Below are positions 43,339-54,424 of a DNA stretch of 64,000 bases, in pieces (within the stretch, counting starts at the first letter, position 1; each line of letters begins with the position of its first letter). Source of the stretch: Diphasiastrum complanatum (taxonomy: Eukaryota; Streptophyta; Lycopodiopsida; Lycopodiales; Lycopodiaceae); NCBI GenBank assembly GCA_029204225.1, contig CM055109.1, positions 1,128,673-1,192,672 on the forward strand, read 5' to 3'. The translations under genes were made by a program, and so were the position numbers. The notes beneath the pieces are model-generated. The model had not been told where the DNA came from and searched no databases. It saw nothing but the letters and a program-made list of their open reading frames with translations.

Positions 43339-44694
43339 ATGGCCAGGAAAGGTAAGGGGAGCCCACGCTCCCCCCCCTCACGGACTTCTACTCGTGGCCA
43401 GATGGCTCCTTCACCATCACTGAGTGGCCAGGAGCCTCCATCGCGGGTCTCTACAAATGACCCATTGCTAAGTGGCCAGGTATCGCGGGTCTCCACAGAT
43501 CAGGAGTATCCATCGCGGGTCCCACAGTTGACACATCGCTAACCAGCCAGGTATCGTGGGTCCCTACACCGTCACTAACTGGCCAGGTCTCTCCACCGCG
43601 GGTCTCCACTGATGAAACCAGCTCCATCGCTCCACCAGCTCCACTGATGAAGCCAACTCCAGCTCTGATATCGTCCACCAGCGCTGCATCCGGCTCCAAC
43701 ATCGATGCAGATCCGTGGTCGCCTAGCGCTACAGCTCCTCTTCTGTCCACCAGCGTTCCAGATTCCAATGATACCAAAGTCTCTTTCTCGTTGTCCACCA
43801 GCGCTACAGAGGCACTAACTTCTATTTCCAATCAGTATGCCAATGCTTCCAATGTTGCTCAGAGACCTGGTGATGGCACTGTTGTGGTTACAGATGGAAT
43901 CATATGCAGGCAGTATGAAAGATGAGACAGTGTTGCCTGTAGTCCATACTCCTTGCCATCCACCTGCTCACTCCTCTTTCTTGATACCTGAGATCTATAC
44001 ACCTGCCAAGTCATTCGAGCAATACATTTTCTCCTACATCGAGCAAATCAAGAACGAATCCACCTCTCTACGAAAAGAAATGGGACAGCTTCAAACGGTC
44101 ATTCACACTATGGCCGCTGAACGAGAAATCATGTTAGCCCGGATTACTTCTTTGGAGTCAGCAATAAGTAACCAAGGAGAACCGACTAAGATTCAAGAGT
44201 TGGAGGAGAAGATAGAGCAACATAAGGCTGAGACAAAATCGTGGGCTTCTCTGTTCAAGGAGGATGTTAGGGAAGGTACACCATCCTTCAACCGAGTCAT
44301 TTCGGCCACCATATCCGAAGAGCGAATGCGAGAATACGAAGCCCTAAATATTAGGGTCTGCGAAGTTGAAGACACCAACGATCCAATGACTGAAGCAGCC
44401 AGCTTTCTCTCAAGCACACTCTCCCATCACTCCGAAGAGTTGGATAGAGCTTGGAGAACCAAGAGAGACCCCTCTACACTCATCGTTCGCTTCACGAATC
44501 TGGAAGAGAGACGGGCAACTCTCAAACTGCGGGCCAAGCTTAGAGGTACACTTATATTTATGGATGATGATCTCACTCCCATGCAAGTTGCAGATCGGAA
44601 AAAAGCATTCATTGAGGCAAAAGCTTTGGGGAAGAGGGTAATTTATCAGGATGGCAAGGATCGATACATTGGTCCTCCAAATTCTGACAAATAG
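43339..44694 (+). pseudogene. LINE ORF1, degenerate N-terminus (43-kb LINE)
   Basis: The likely original start is ATG 43339 (MARKGKGSPRSPP). The Ser/Thr/Pro-rich N-terminal part is broken into different frames with stops. From about 43920 the frame is open to TAG 44692-44694: a coiled coil (EQIKNESTSLRKEMGQLQT, KIQELEEKIEQHKAETKSW) and the RNA-binding core (ALNIRVCEVEDTND, TLIVRFTNLEERRATLKLRA, LIFMDDDLTP). As in the young copies, TAG is followed after six bases by a GC-rich potential hairpin, and ORF2 continues in the same frame. Confidence 0.82.
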
Positions 44695-44742
44695 GGATTA
44701 AGGCCCCTCGGACTAAGCGGTTCGGGGGGTCCTCCTCGAGCA

Positions 44743-45732
44743 TTGCGGTTGAGGCTATGGAACTGCAATGGCATTCACTCTTCGGCTACTGCCGGCGATT
44801 TTAGAGACTTTTGTGCGGAGGGTGATCTCTTCCTATTCACAGAGACACATGAGAGTCCGGAAAGAGGTCTACCTGTTGTTACGGGTTTTTGCTGGTACTC
44901 TGCACATCGGCAGTCGACGAGAGCATTGACAGATCGGGGTTCTGGTGGGGTGGCCTGCTTAGTCCGCGACTTCATTCGGCCTTGGGTCGAGTTGGTGCAT
45001 ACAGATGAGCGAGCTTGCTATATTTGGATTCGGGTAGACCGGACTTTGACGGGATTGACCCGTGACCTCTTTCTGGCCATTTGTTATTTTCCACCAAACA
45101 CCTCAGTTTTCACAGCAGATGAGGAGTCACCTTACATGGATATCTCTTTAGACATTATCCGATATGAGGAGCGGGGTTATGTTCTTTTAGCTGGCGACTT
45201 TAATGTCAAGACTGGATCCAGGCAGACAGAGTTCCATAGAGCAGAGGATGATCCACAGCGGATACATGCTTTAGACTGGGATGATCTTGGCCTCCGGCGA
45301 CGATCAGCAGATGCAGAGGGTCTAGTTACTGCATACGGAGAGCAGATGCTTCAGTTGGGCGAGGCTCATGGATTGGCCATTTATAATGGCTTATTGCAGT
45401 GGCCTGATTCAGGTGACTTTACTTGTTTTCCACACAATGGAGGGAGTAGTGTTGTTGACTATTTCATGGGATTGTCGTCTCTCCTCCCCTACATTTCATC
45501 TTTCCTGGTTCACCGTACCACTTTGTCTGACCACTCATACCTCTCTCTCTCTATTGGCCTTCTTCACACCCCATGTACTAATACCCTAACTCCTGGCAAC
45601 AAAACAGTGTACCGCTATAATCCTCAAAACACCCCCAGGTACAGGGAAGCATTATTTGACCTCTTGACTCATTTCCCTTCTGATGATACTTTGACGAACC
45701 AGTCTCTTTTTCTTGTCCGGACCTTGCATACC
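44743..45732 (+). pseudogene. LINE ORF2, endonuclease part (43-kb LINE)
   Basis: 330 codons open up to the gypsy insertion. Endonuclease motifs are NCNG, FTETHES, LLAGDFNVKTGSRQTEF and LSDHSYLSLS, in the same spacing as the intact LINEs. One change is Asn-Val for Asn-Ala in the GDFNA motif. The start lies 16 codons after the ORF1 stop, in frame, without ATG. The reading frame leaves LINE sequence at 45733 and ends a few codons into the gypsy LTR. The continuation is at 52151. Confidence 0.88.
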
Positions 45733-46090
45733 TGTAATAGATCCTAACACCACAGTAGGGCAAACACTAACTGATCCACCCAACCTTGCCTACTCCCTGA
45801 TATAGAGTAAGCCCCTCCTAGCCCAGTGTGAGGACTGGTAGCATGCTACTGCCAAGTGTCGGCCACGTGGCACTGACGTGGCCGACTGCACGTCGGGACC
45901 CAACTGGGAGCCCTATCCTGCTGACAGGGTCCCTAGGCTGTGTTAGGCCCGCCATGGCTATGCACCGTGCTGGGGCACACTACTCACACTGTCTTGCCCT
46001 GTTGGTCATGTACACTGGACACGACCCTGACTGTGGTATCTGACCTATCTGTGTTCTCTAGGGTTCGGCACTGGTTACGAGCTCGTAACA
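45733..46090 (-). repeat. 3' LTR of gypsy element
   Basis: 358 bp. On the coding strand it begins TGTTACGAGCTCGTAACC and ends GGATCTATTACA. The first bases contain the perfect palindrome GTTACGAGCTCGTAAC. A second near-palindrome, GGCCACGTGGCACTGACGTGGCC, lies near 45863-45886. A third, truncated copy is at 63434. Confidence 0.95.
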
Positions 46091-46108
46091 CTCCCTCCCC
46101 CTTAAGAA
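46091..46108 (-). promoter_or_regulatory. Polypurine tract
   Basis: On the minus strand AAGGGGGAGGGAG directly precedes the 3' LTR start. This is the expected position and composition for the plus-strand primer of an LTR element. It follows the pol stop by about 15 bases. Confidence 0.8.
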
Positions 46109-46121
46109 CCGTCTTGGTCCT

Positions 46122-48012
46122 CTAAGACAAAGTCTGGAAAAATCTTGCGAAGGACGCTGCCTCTTTCCCAAGTGCATTCTCAACAGGCTGATCATTCCAC
46201 TTAACCAGATATTCTCGGTATAGAGTATGACGAGTCTGCGTCTCTCTACTATCAAGAATCTCCTCTGGTTCATGTGGAGGTTGTTGAGGATCCAATGGGA
46301 GAACTAGAACACTGTCCCCTACCAGATTGTCTGATCTGGCTAAGGCTTTTTGTAACTGACTTACATGAAAGATTGGAAAAACCTTACTGCTATGTGGGAG
46401 TTCTAGTTCATAGGTGACCTCGCCTAGTCTCCTACTGATGGTAAAGGGACCACAATACCTTGGAGACAACTTAGCACACACTCCTGATTTGAGGGTTTTA
46501 GAGTCAACTGGGACTCTCAAGTAGACTTTCTCACCAGTGGAGAACTGCACATCCCATCTGTGTGGATCTGCATAATGTCTGGCTCGATCCTGGGACAGTC
46601 TAATGCTACGCTTAGCATGTTCTATCATCTGGTTTAGGTCCTCTAAAAAGTTTCTGGCTGCTTCAACTTTTTCTTGTTTAAACCCTACAGTTGTGGGTGA
46701 GCGTGGCTGAAAACCGTACATCAGCATAAATGGGCTGTATCCCGTAGCTGAATGTTCGGTACTGTTGTAAGCAAACTCTAATATCGAGAGATACTCCTCC
46801 CAATTAGTCTGCTTCTTGCTGACGTATGCACGAAGCATATCCTCCAACACTTGATTTACCCTTTTCGTTTGACCGTCCGTCTGTGGATGGTCGATGGTAC
46901 TCATATTAAGTTTAGTATGGAGATGATGGAATACTGCCCTCCAAAAATTTCCAGTAAACTTACTGTCCCGGTCGCTGACTATGCCGGAAGGTAGACCGTA
47001 CAATTTAAATAGCCCGTCAACAAACAACCTCGCTAACTCTGGAGCTCTAACGGTTGTTTTGGTCGGAATGAAATGAGCCATTTTGGTCAGACGGTCAACT
47101 GTGACCCATATAGCGTCATTACCCTTTTGGGTTTTAGGCAGGCCTACTATAAAATCCATGGAGATACTCTCCCATTTACCAGCTGGTATTTCTAAGGGAT
47201 GCAACAACCCTCCTGCCTTTAAACGCTCTGCTTTATTTACTTGACATTTCTGGCAACTGGTTACATACTGGTGGACGTCCTTTCTCATACTGGGCCAGAA
47301 AAATTGCCTACGAAGAAGCTCATAGGTCTTTTGTATGCCTGGGTGTCCCGCACTAGGATTGTCATGACATTCATATAGGACCTGCTGCCTATAATCCTCT
47401 GAATTGGGGACACATACTCTATCTCTATAGAGCAAGTACTCATCCTGAATGGAATACTGTTTCCATTTGAATCCTTGAGTCAACTGACCCTCAACCACTG
47501 AGGTTTGCTTGGGTAATACAGGCTCAGAATCCTCAACGTCATCTGACGACGTATACTCGGACTCATCATCATCCTCAACGGAAGCTGCCGTATTCTTGGA
47601 TGAACTGGCACCAGCCCCGGGAACTGGTTCAGGAGTCTGTAACTGTCTGCTCTGGACTGAGTTCCAGATAGTAGAGAAGAATGCATCATGCTGGCATTTC
47701 CCTCTCAAGGACTCGAGTAACTCATTACGAATCTGAGTAAAACTCAGTTCGTTTATCATAGGCATTCTGCTAAGGGCATCTGCTACTGTATTGAATTTTC
47801 CACGTCTATATCTGATAGACATGTTAAACTCTTGCATCAACTCTGCCCAACGAGCTTTCCAACCTCTAAGCTCAGGTTGATTGCAAAGGTATCTGAGACT
47901 CTCATGGTCTGTCAGGACCTCAAAGTTGGCACCATACAAATAATGCCTCCAAGTCTTAAGGGCATGGACAATAGAAAAGAGTTCCTTTTCATAGGCACTG
48001 TACCTAGTCTGA
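46122..48012 (-). pseudogene. gypsy pol, 3' part: RNase H end, integrase, chromodomain
   Basis: Open from 47939 to 46122 (605 codons), in a different frame from the upstream part of pol. It includes [18 protein letters not shown] (RNase H), an acidic tether, and the integrase zinc finger ([25 protein letters not shown]). The integrase core follows ([53 protein letters not shown]). It closes with a chromodomain (REYLVKWNDQPVENALGKEA). The frame break at about 48013 is a single base missing relative to the 36.9-kb copy (GTCTGAGTGG against GTCTGAGCTGG). Otherwise the enzyme set is complete. Confidence 0.93.
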
Positions 48013-49921
48013 GTGGCTCGAGTTTTTTACTCTCGAACGCAACTGGTCGTCCACTTTGAGTTAGCACAGCACCTACTGCAAAGTCGCTAGCATCTGTTTC
48101 GACCACAAATGGCTGATTGGGGTCGACGACTTTTAAAACTGGTGCTGTAGCTAAGGCTGTTTTGAGAGCATCAAAGCTCTCCTGCTGTGCGGACTCCCAA
48201 ATGAACTCCTTTCCCTTCCCCTTAAGGAGATTTGTCATAGGAATTGCTATCTGAGCATATTCCTTGACAAATCGTCTGTAATATCCCGCCAGACCAAGAA
48301 AGATCTGAAGTTCCAAAATATTCTGAGGTCTCAGCCAACTGAGTATGGCTTTAACCTTATTTGGGTCCATCTTAATCCCATCTGAAGAGATAATGTGACC
48401 CAAATATGCTACTTCTTCAACGAAGAATTCACACTTGGATTGTTTAGCATAGAGCTTATGCTTTCTGAGCAGTCGAAACACCTTTCTGAGGTGTTTTAGA
48501 TGCTCCTTCCTCGTTTTGCTGTAAACGAGGATGTCATCTAAAAATACGACTACAAACTTACCCAAGTATGGTCTGAGGACACTGTTCATCAAGGTCATAA
48601 AGGTAGCTGGAGCATTTGTGAGCCCAAATGGCATCACCTTAAACTCATAATGACCGTGACGAGTCCTAAAAGCTGTTTTCGAGACATCTTCCGATTTTAT
48701 ACAGACTTGATGATATCCCGATCTGAGGTCTATTTTGCTGAAAAACTTAGCCCCGTCGAGTTGATCAAACAACTCGTCTGCCCGAGGCATAGGGTATTTA
48801 TTCTTAATTGTGACTTTATTGAGGGCTCTGTAATCTACGCAAAGACACATACACCCCTCTTTCTTTTTCACCAATAGGACTGGTGAGGCCCATGGTGAAC
48901 TACTGGTCTGAATTTGGCCTTTCCCAAGATAGTCTGTTAACTGCCTAGTTATTTCTTCATCCTCTGTTCGGCTGACCCGATACGGAGGTTTAGAAACAGG
49001 TGCTGTACCTGGTACTAGGTTTATTACATGATCTACCTCTCTGCTAGGTGGTAAACCATGTGGTAAATCTTCAGGAAAAACGTCTTTAAATTTAGACAAT
49101 AAAGTTTCTAATTTACTGATTTTCTGCTGAATAGAACTGGAAATAGAAACTTCAGGAATAAACTGAAAGTCACATAAGAATACCTGATGGTCTTCGTCTC
49201 CGATTAAATGACAGAGCTCTGATCTGCAAACCATAGGGCTGTTGGGAACATCATGCTCCCCATGCAACTGGATCTCTCGGCCTTTATGCTGAAAGCTGAG
49301 GGTGTTCTCCTGATAGTTTCTGTGGAGGGAAGGTCCTAAACTGTAGAGCCAATCTCTCTCGAGAACAATGTCTGTTCGATCCAGGTGCATTATCTGAAAG
49401 TTTATTTCATCTTGGTACCCCTGAATACCAAGATTTAACTTACTTACCATAGTTTCCCATATTTTTTTATCTTCACCCTTAGCTAATGAAACGATGTACC
49501 TATGCTGACTAGGTACTTCTGGTAGTTTAAGCTTTTTAACTAGGGTGTGGTTGATGAAATTATGGGTTGCCCCATCATCAACCATGACTCTTACTGACTG
49601 GTTACCAACTTTCCCATGCATACGTACTAGGTCATGCGGCCCAAAGCTGAAGGGTCTCGATAGCATTGCAAAGGTCAGCTGGCAACAGTGTTCATGATCT
49701 TCATGATACACTTTGATCTCGGAAGCTGCCGAGTCACTGGGGAAACATACAGTCTGAACAAGATGAACTTGTTTTTTATCTTTCTTATCTTTTTTAGTGA
49801 AAGGCCCCTTGGGACACTGTCTGACTGTGTGTTCCTTGCCCATACACACAAAGCACAAACGTTCTTGTTTGGCTTTCTCAAAATCATCTGGTTTTAAGGG
49901 CTGTATGAGTGAAGGGCGTTT
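47912..49921 (-). pseudogene. gypsy pol, 5' part: zinc knuckle, protease, RT
   Basis: Reads in the same frame as gag, directly after its TAG. It has the zinc knuckle [14 protein letters not shown], an aspartic protease ([12 protein letters not shown]), then reverse transcriptase ([46 protein letters not shown]) and the RNase H start ([15 protein letters not shown]). The frame is lost near 48013 through a one-base deletion, so RNase H and integrase are cut off. The protease Asp-Asp-Gly form occurs in other plant elements and need not be a defect. Confidence 0.93.
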
Positions 49922-50887
49922 CTAAGGAGCTTCACCTTTAAATTTATCTTCTTTCTTTCTTTTTAAAAATTTCTTTTTAAATTGAAAGTCTTTCTGAGAA
50001 GGCTGCTCAGAAAGTGGTTGTTGTCTCGCCCTCTTCCTACCCACTGAATCATCATAGATTTGAGCATATCTGAGAGCTTGCTCAAGGGTAGTAGGCAAGT
50101 TTCTCTGGACCTCTACTTTATATTCATCTTTGAGGCCACGGACAAATCCCCTGATTTTCTGATAGTCATCCATATTTTTAATCTTTAAAATTGCCTCTCG
50201 ATACTGCGAGATATATTGGATGAGGGACTTGTCCATTACTGTTCTTTCCCAGGCTTCCCAGGCTCTATCAAGTTCATTCTCTGGTAGAAATTCTCTTAGG
50301 AAAGCTTCTTCAAAAGCTTTCCATGACCGGGGAGACTGCCTAGTCTCCTGGAGATTTAACCACCACTTATAGGCCATAGGCCCTAAGGAAAGACTAGCCT
50401 CAATAGCTTGCAAATGGTCAGGGGTATGTTTAAGAGCATGAATGTTCTTCCATTTGCTGAGGAAGGTTTGTAGAATATCTGCATTTCTATCCTTCTCTTC
50501 TCCATTAAAAGTAGGAGGTTTTAAGTCTTTAAAAACACTGGGGTGAGATCGTAAAGTCTCACCCGAAACTGATGGAAGTGGAGAAGGGGATAACTGAGAA
50601 GTGGAGGGAAGGCTTCCTTTCGCGGAACTCAAAATCAAGTTTTTGAGTTCAGGGAACGAGTTGTCCACACTGGACTTGAAATTGGCTAATGCCAACTTCA
50701 GATCATCCACTTCTGTTACCAATTGGAGGAACTGCTCCTTGGTAACTAGTTCGTCGAGTTCTTCGGCGAACTGTTCCTGTTCTTCTACTTCCATGGGTTC
50801 CTTCCCTTTCCTGTAAGCCAAGGCTTTTGTTTCAAGTTCGTCGAAGCCTCTCTCCGGGGGTTGATCAGGTCCCTGAGGAGTGGTCAT
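49922..50887 (-). CDS. gypsy gag polyprotein
   Basis: 321 codons from ATG 50887. It has an acidic N-terminal helix region (EEQEQFAEELDELVTKEQFL) and the retrotransposon gag domain (PPTFNGEEKDRNADILQTFL, WWLNLQETRQSPRSWKAFEE, FVRGLKDEYKVEVQRNLPTT). It ends in a Lys-rich tail (QFKKKFLKRKKEDKFKGEAP). It stops at TAG 49924-49922, but the same frame continues for 21 more codons into the zinc knuckle of the next segment. The stop therefore separates capsid from nucleocapsid. It is either a recent mutation or a readthrough site. Confidence 0.92.
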   Translation of the reverse strand: MTTPQGPDQPPERGFDELETKALAYRKGKEPMEVEEQEQFAEELDELVTKEQFLQLVTEVDDLKLALANFKSSVDNSFPELKNLILSSAKGSLPSTSQLSPSPLPSVSGETLRSHPSVFKDLKPPTFNGEEKDRNADILQTFLSKWKNIHALKHTPDHLQAIEASLSLGPMAYKWWLNLQETRQSPRSWKAFEEAFLREFLPENELDRAWEAWERTVMDKSLIQYISQYREAILKIKNMDDYQKIRGFVRGLKDEYKVEVQRNLPTTLEQALRYAQIYDDSVGRKRARQQPLSEQPSQKDFQFKKKFLKRKKEDKFKGEAP

Positions 50888-51772
50888 CTTCGGAACTGAA
50901 AGAGAGCTACCTTAACTTCTGAAGGAAAAAAAAAAGTCTAAAAGACTAATTTACAACTGTACAAGGGAAAGGAAAGATGACTTAGCTGTTTCTGAGGACT
51001 GTACTTCCAAAGAAAGAATGAAGAGGAACCCTTTCAGCTCTTTTCCCCAAGATTTCAGACCTGCTGTCCCGAAAAATGCCAGTTTGAAGCTTCAAAACGG
51101 TGCCAAATTTCCCGGTTCTTTGAGGATAGTAGCTCGCTGGTCTGATTGCAACCCAACTGGCTCATTTACTTCTGATTTGAGACCCAAAAAAGTATTTCAA
51201 TTTCTGATTTTGGTGTCTCCCTACCCTCGCTGGCTGGACAGCCACCTGTCTGGCCCAATTTTCTAAAATTTAAGGCCCAAAACTTGCTTGAAACTCTGAT
51301 CTGACTTCAAGTAGTAGGTCACTGGTCTGTGGCAATCTAGTTTGATGTTCAAACTACTGAAAAATTCTCAAAAACAGTGATGAAAAACCAATTTTTCACC
51401 TCCCTGTCCAGCGCTGGCCCTGCTAAGAAAATTTGCTTGAAAACCCCTCAAACTTCCTTGGATTTCTCTGAAATTTCAGAGGTAGATGTCTGATCCCACA
51501 GCGATGGACCTGCTCACTGGTTTCTACTCTAAATCCTTTCTAAAATCTCCTATCAGATGTCTGAAATCTGATATAGATTGCTGCCTTTCCAGCGATTTAC
51601 CTACAGAAGGAATTCTACTTCCTACAACTGTAAATTCTCAGTGAATTTCAAGGGTTTGAAGGCTGCACCTACAGCGATTCTCCTCCTCTAATCTTTTCTG
51701 AGAACCTGAGAAACACTTCCTATCTTCTGATAGCTTTCTCTACTGCTGCTCCTGAACTCCCTAGGATGGAGA
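50888..51772 (-). other. gypsy 5' leader
   Basis: An untranslated leader of about 890 bp between primer-binding site and gag. It contains no long open frame. CTGGTCTG(A/T) and CCAGCG words recur (near 51137, 51325, 51410, 51590 and 51670), giving a loosely repetitive leader. No further function can be supported. Confidence 0.6.
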
Positions 51773-51786
51773 TGGCTCTGATACCA
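51773..51786 (-). promoter_or_regulatory. gypsy primer-binding site (initiator Met tRNA)
   Basis: On the minus strand TGGTATCAGAGCCA follows the 5' LTR end (TTACA plus one T). It is complementary to the 3' end of initiator methionine tRNA. Confidence 0.88.
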
Positions 51787-51787
51787 A

Positions 51788-52145
51788 TGTAATAGATCCT
51801 AACACCACAGTAGGGCAAACACTAACTGATCCACCCAACCTTGCCTACTCCCTGATATAGAGTAAGCCCCTCCTAGCCCAGTGTGAGGACTGGTAGCATG
51901 CTACTGCCAAGTGTCGGCCACGTGGCACTGACGTGGCCGACTGCACGTCGGGACCCAACTGGGAGCCCTATCCTGCTGATAGGGTCCCTAGGCTGTGTTA
52001 GGCCCGCCATGGCTATGGACCGTGCTGGGGCACACTACTCACACTGTCTTGCCCTGTTGGTCATGTACACTGGACACGACCCTGACTGTGGTATCTGACC
52101 TATCTGTGTTCTCTAGGGTTCGGCACTGGTTACGAGCTCGTAACA
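51788..52145 (-). repeat. 5' LTR of gypsy element
   Basis: 358 bp, same as 45733-46090 apart from two substitutions (C to T in CTGA(C/T)AGGG and C to G in TATG(C/G)ACC). It ends at 52145, followed by the second copy of the target duplication ATACC. Confidence 0.95.
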
Positions 52146-52150
52146 ATACC

Positions 52151-54424
52151 GCTGCATCCCTTGCTTTTCCATCTCCACGGCCCAAGCACTTATGACATAA
52201 TCGACCACACAACCCCTGGTATGACCACGAGTGTAACCAACTTCATCTGGACTTGATTTATGCACGCTGCCACCTTCCCCATATGGTAAAGGACTTATCT
52301 TGTGTTTACCGTAGAACCACCCGAAAAAAGAAAATTACTTACGAAATTGGCCAGGGGAAGAAGATGATGGACCTTCTCTTTAGCTCCTCGTAGCGATCAT
52401 TTTTGCAAAAATTCCTCTCACGGGCACCTCCACCCCAGATCACAGATCTTAGCACATGGGTAACCTATGCCACATCGTTGTACACTGTTCCTGACACCCC
52501 TCCACTTCCTACACATCCCTACACACGTACTTCCGATATATTCTCTCCAGACATAGTAGAAGAGGCCATTGACCGATTAAATCTACATAAGGCCAAAGAT
52601 ATTGATGATCTAGAAGCTGAACTTTTGAAGCAGCTGCTGACATTCTCTCACCCTTCCTCTCTCTCCTCTTTAACCACTCTATCACATCTGGTTTCCCCTC
52701 CCCCTGGTCCACAAACCTTATCCATCCTATCCATAAAGGCGGTGATGCCATGAAAGCCGACAACTATCGTACCATCATGATCAGTCACCTCTTTGCCAAG
52801 GTTTATGGTTCTATTCTTCAGTTAGAGATCAGTACAGAGATGGATACCCGAGCACTGCATGCCATAGGTCAGGCAGGTTTCAGACCAGGATATACCACAT
52901 CAGATCATATTTTCACCCTAAGATCCATCATTGAGGAAGCTAAGGCCAGGAGAGAGCGTGTATACTGCTGTTTTGTGGATTTCCGCAAGGCCTTTGACTC
53001 TGTGCCTCGACATCTACTGATACAGAGACTTCGGGACCGTGGCCTCCAAGAGGATATCATGCAGGCAGTTGTGGCATTGTACAGACGAGTTATTGGTCGT
53101 ATCCGAGTATCAGGAGTTGTATCACCAGAGATAGAGAGTACCACTGGGGTTAAGCAGGGATGTCCTCTCTCTCCTACACTCTTTGGTTTATATATAGACG
53201 AGCTTGAGCAGGTTATACAGACAGAGGGAGGTGAGGGATGCACATTGGGTGACCTCGTTATTGCTATCCTATTATATTGTGGTTTTGCTTTCGAGGACGA
53301 GGGAAGGTTTGCAGCGGCATCTTGATGCGCTTCACTGTTTTTGTACTCAGTGGGGATTATCAGTGAATGTGGCCAAAACCAAAGTTATGGTATTTAACAC
53401 CTCCAGATCCTTCATGATGCGACAGGTGCTTTTATGGGAGGAGCATCCACTTGAGGTAGTTGACTCCTACACATACCTAGGGGTGGTATTTTCAGGTCCC
53501 ACTTTCAGCATGCGACAGGCGGCATTTTCCCGACTACGGAAGGGTTATGCATCGTTGGTAGAGTTGGAGAGATTATGTTTCAGATCACATGTTAGAGATG
53601 CGACTAGTAAGTGCTGACTCTTTGACACTATGGTCGTTCCCTCAGCTCTATATGCATCAGAGACATGGAGTACTGGCTTGACGGCTACCGAGTGGGCGCG
53701 CATCTCACGACTTCAGATTCATATGTTCTCTCATATTATACTGGCAGAGTTTGTCATCCCCCCTATTCAGATAGAAGCACTATTCCATATTGTCACATTC
53801 ATACAGCGCCTAGAGGATCTCCAGGGTAGAGGCACACACTATGTTGCAGCAGCTCTGTCGTCCTCCCAGCACCTACACTCTGAGGGACACTCCTTTTCGT
53901 GGTATTCCCAGGCCTGTCGTCTCCTCTCCACATTGAGTATTCACATTACGGATCTACCAGCTGGTACTCATCAGTATATTAGAGGATACTTATACAGGGC
54001 ATATCTTCAGAACACTTGGCAGGATTCATCTGGAGTGAAGACGGAGTTTTATCGGACACATTTTCTATCCCGGGATCCTGCTGGGTATCCCATTGCACCC
54101 AGATACCTAGTGGACAGTATCTCACACAGCCTGCGGATAGTGATGGGTCAGTTCCGGGTTTCCTCTCACCAGTTAGCCATTGAGACTGGTAGATACAGGG
54201 GCATCCCGAGAGATGCACGGATTTGTAGTATTATGTGTGACCTACATGATATAGAGGATGAATTTCATTTTCTCTTCAAATGCCCAGCTTACTATGAGAT
54301 TCGAGGGAGATACTACTGCTTGTTTCGAGACCATCCACTTGCACTCTCTGCCTTGATATCGTATGAGAACTCCAGATGTGTTGCGTTGATGATCCGGGAG
54401 TCGGAGACAGAGGCAGGAGAGTAG
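52151..54424 (+). pseudogene. LINE ORF2, RT part (43-kb LINE)
   Basis: Continuation of the ORF2 begun at 44743. Pieces in changing frames cover the linker, RT palm ([52 protein letters not shown]), thumb and C-terminal zinc motif ([16 protein letters not shown]). At 53273-53280 about ten bases are missing, removing the Ala-Asp-Asp of the YADD catalytic motif and shifting the frame. A TGA at 53615 and a frame change near 52700 are also present. The enzyme is dead. Confidence 0.9.

Larger units (their letters stand above)
43289..45732 (+). mobile_element. Older LINE, 5' part (split by gypsy)
   Basis: Same family structure as the 26-36 kb LINEs but clearly diverged. It is interrupted in the ORF2 endonuclease-to-RT linker by a complete gypsy element with a 5-bp duplication ATACC (45728-45732 and 52146-52150). 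Its other half is 52151-54830. Confidence 0.92.
45733..52145 (-). mobile_element. Complete Ty3/gypsy chromovirus, 6.4 kb
   Basis: Two LTRs of 358 bp differ at only two positions that I can see. They are flanked by a perfect 5-bp duplication ATACC, with gag and pol on the minus strand, a primer-binding site next to the right-hand (5') LTR and a purine tract next to the left-hand (3') LTR. A chromodomain at the end of pol places it among the chromoviruses. LTR similarity indicates a recent insertion, yet pol has a one-base deletion and gag-pol an in-frame TAG. It interrupts the 43-kb LINE. Confidence 0.95.

Noticed and set aside
49590-49640. Asp-Asp-Gly in the gypsy protease instead of Asp-Ser-Gly as a dead active site
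   Set aside because: To my knowledge, plant gypsy elements with this form are common, so it is not evidence of inactivation.
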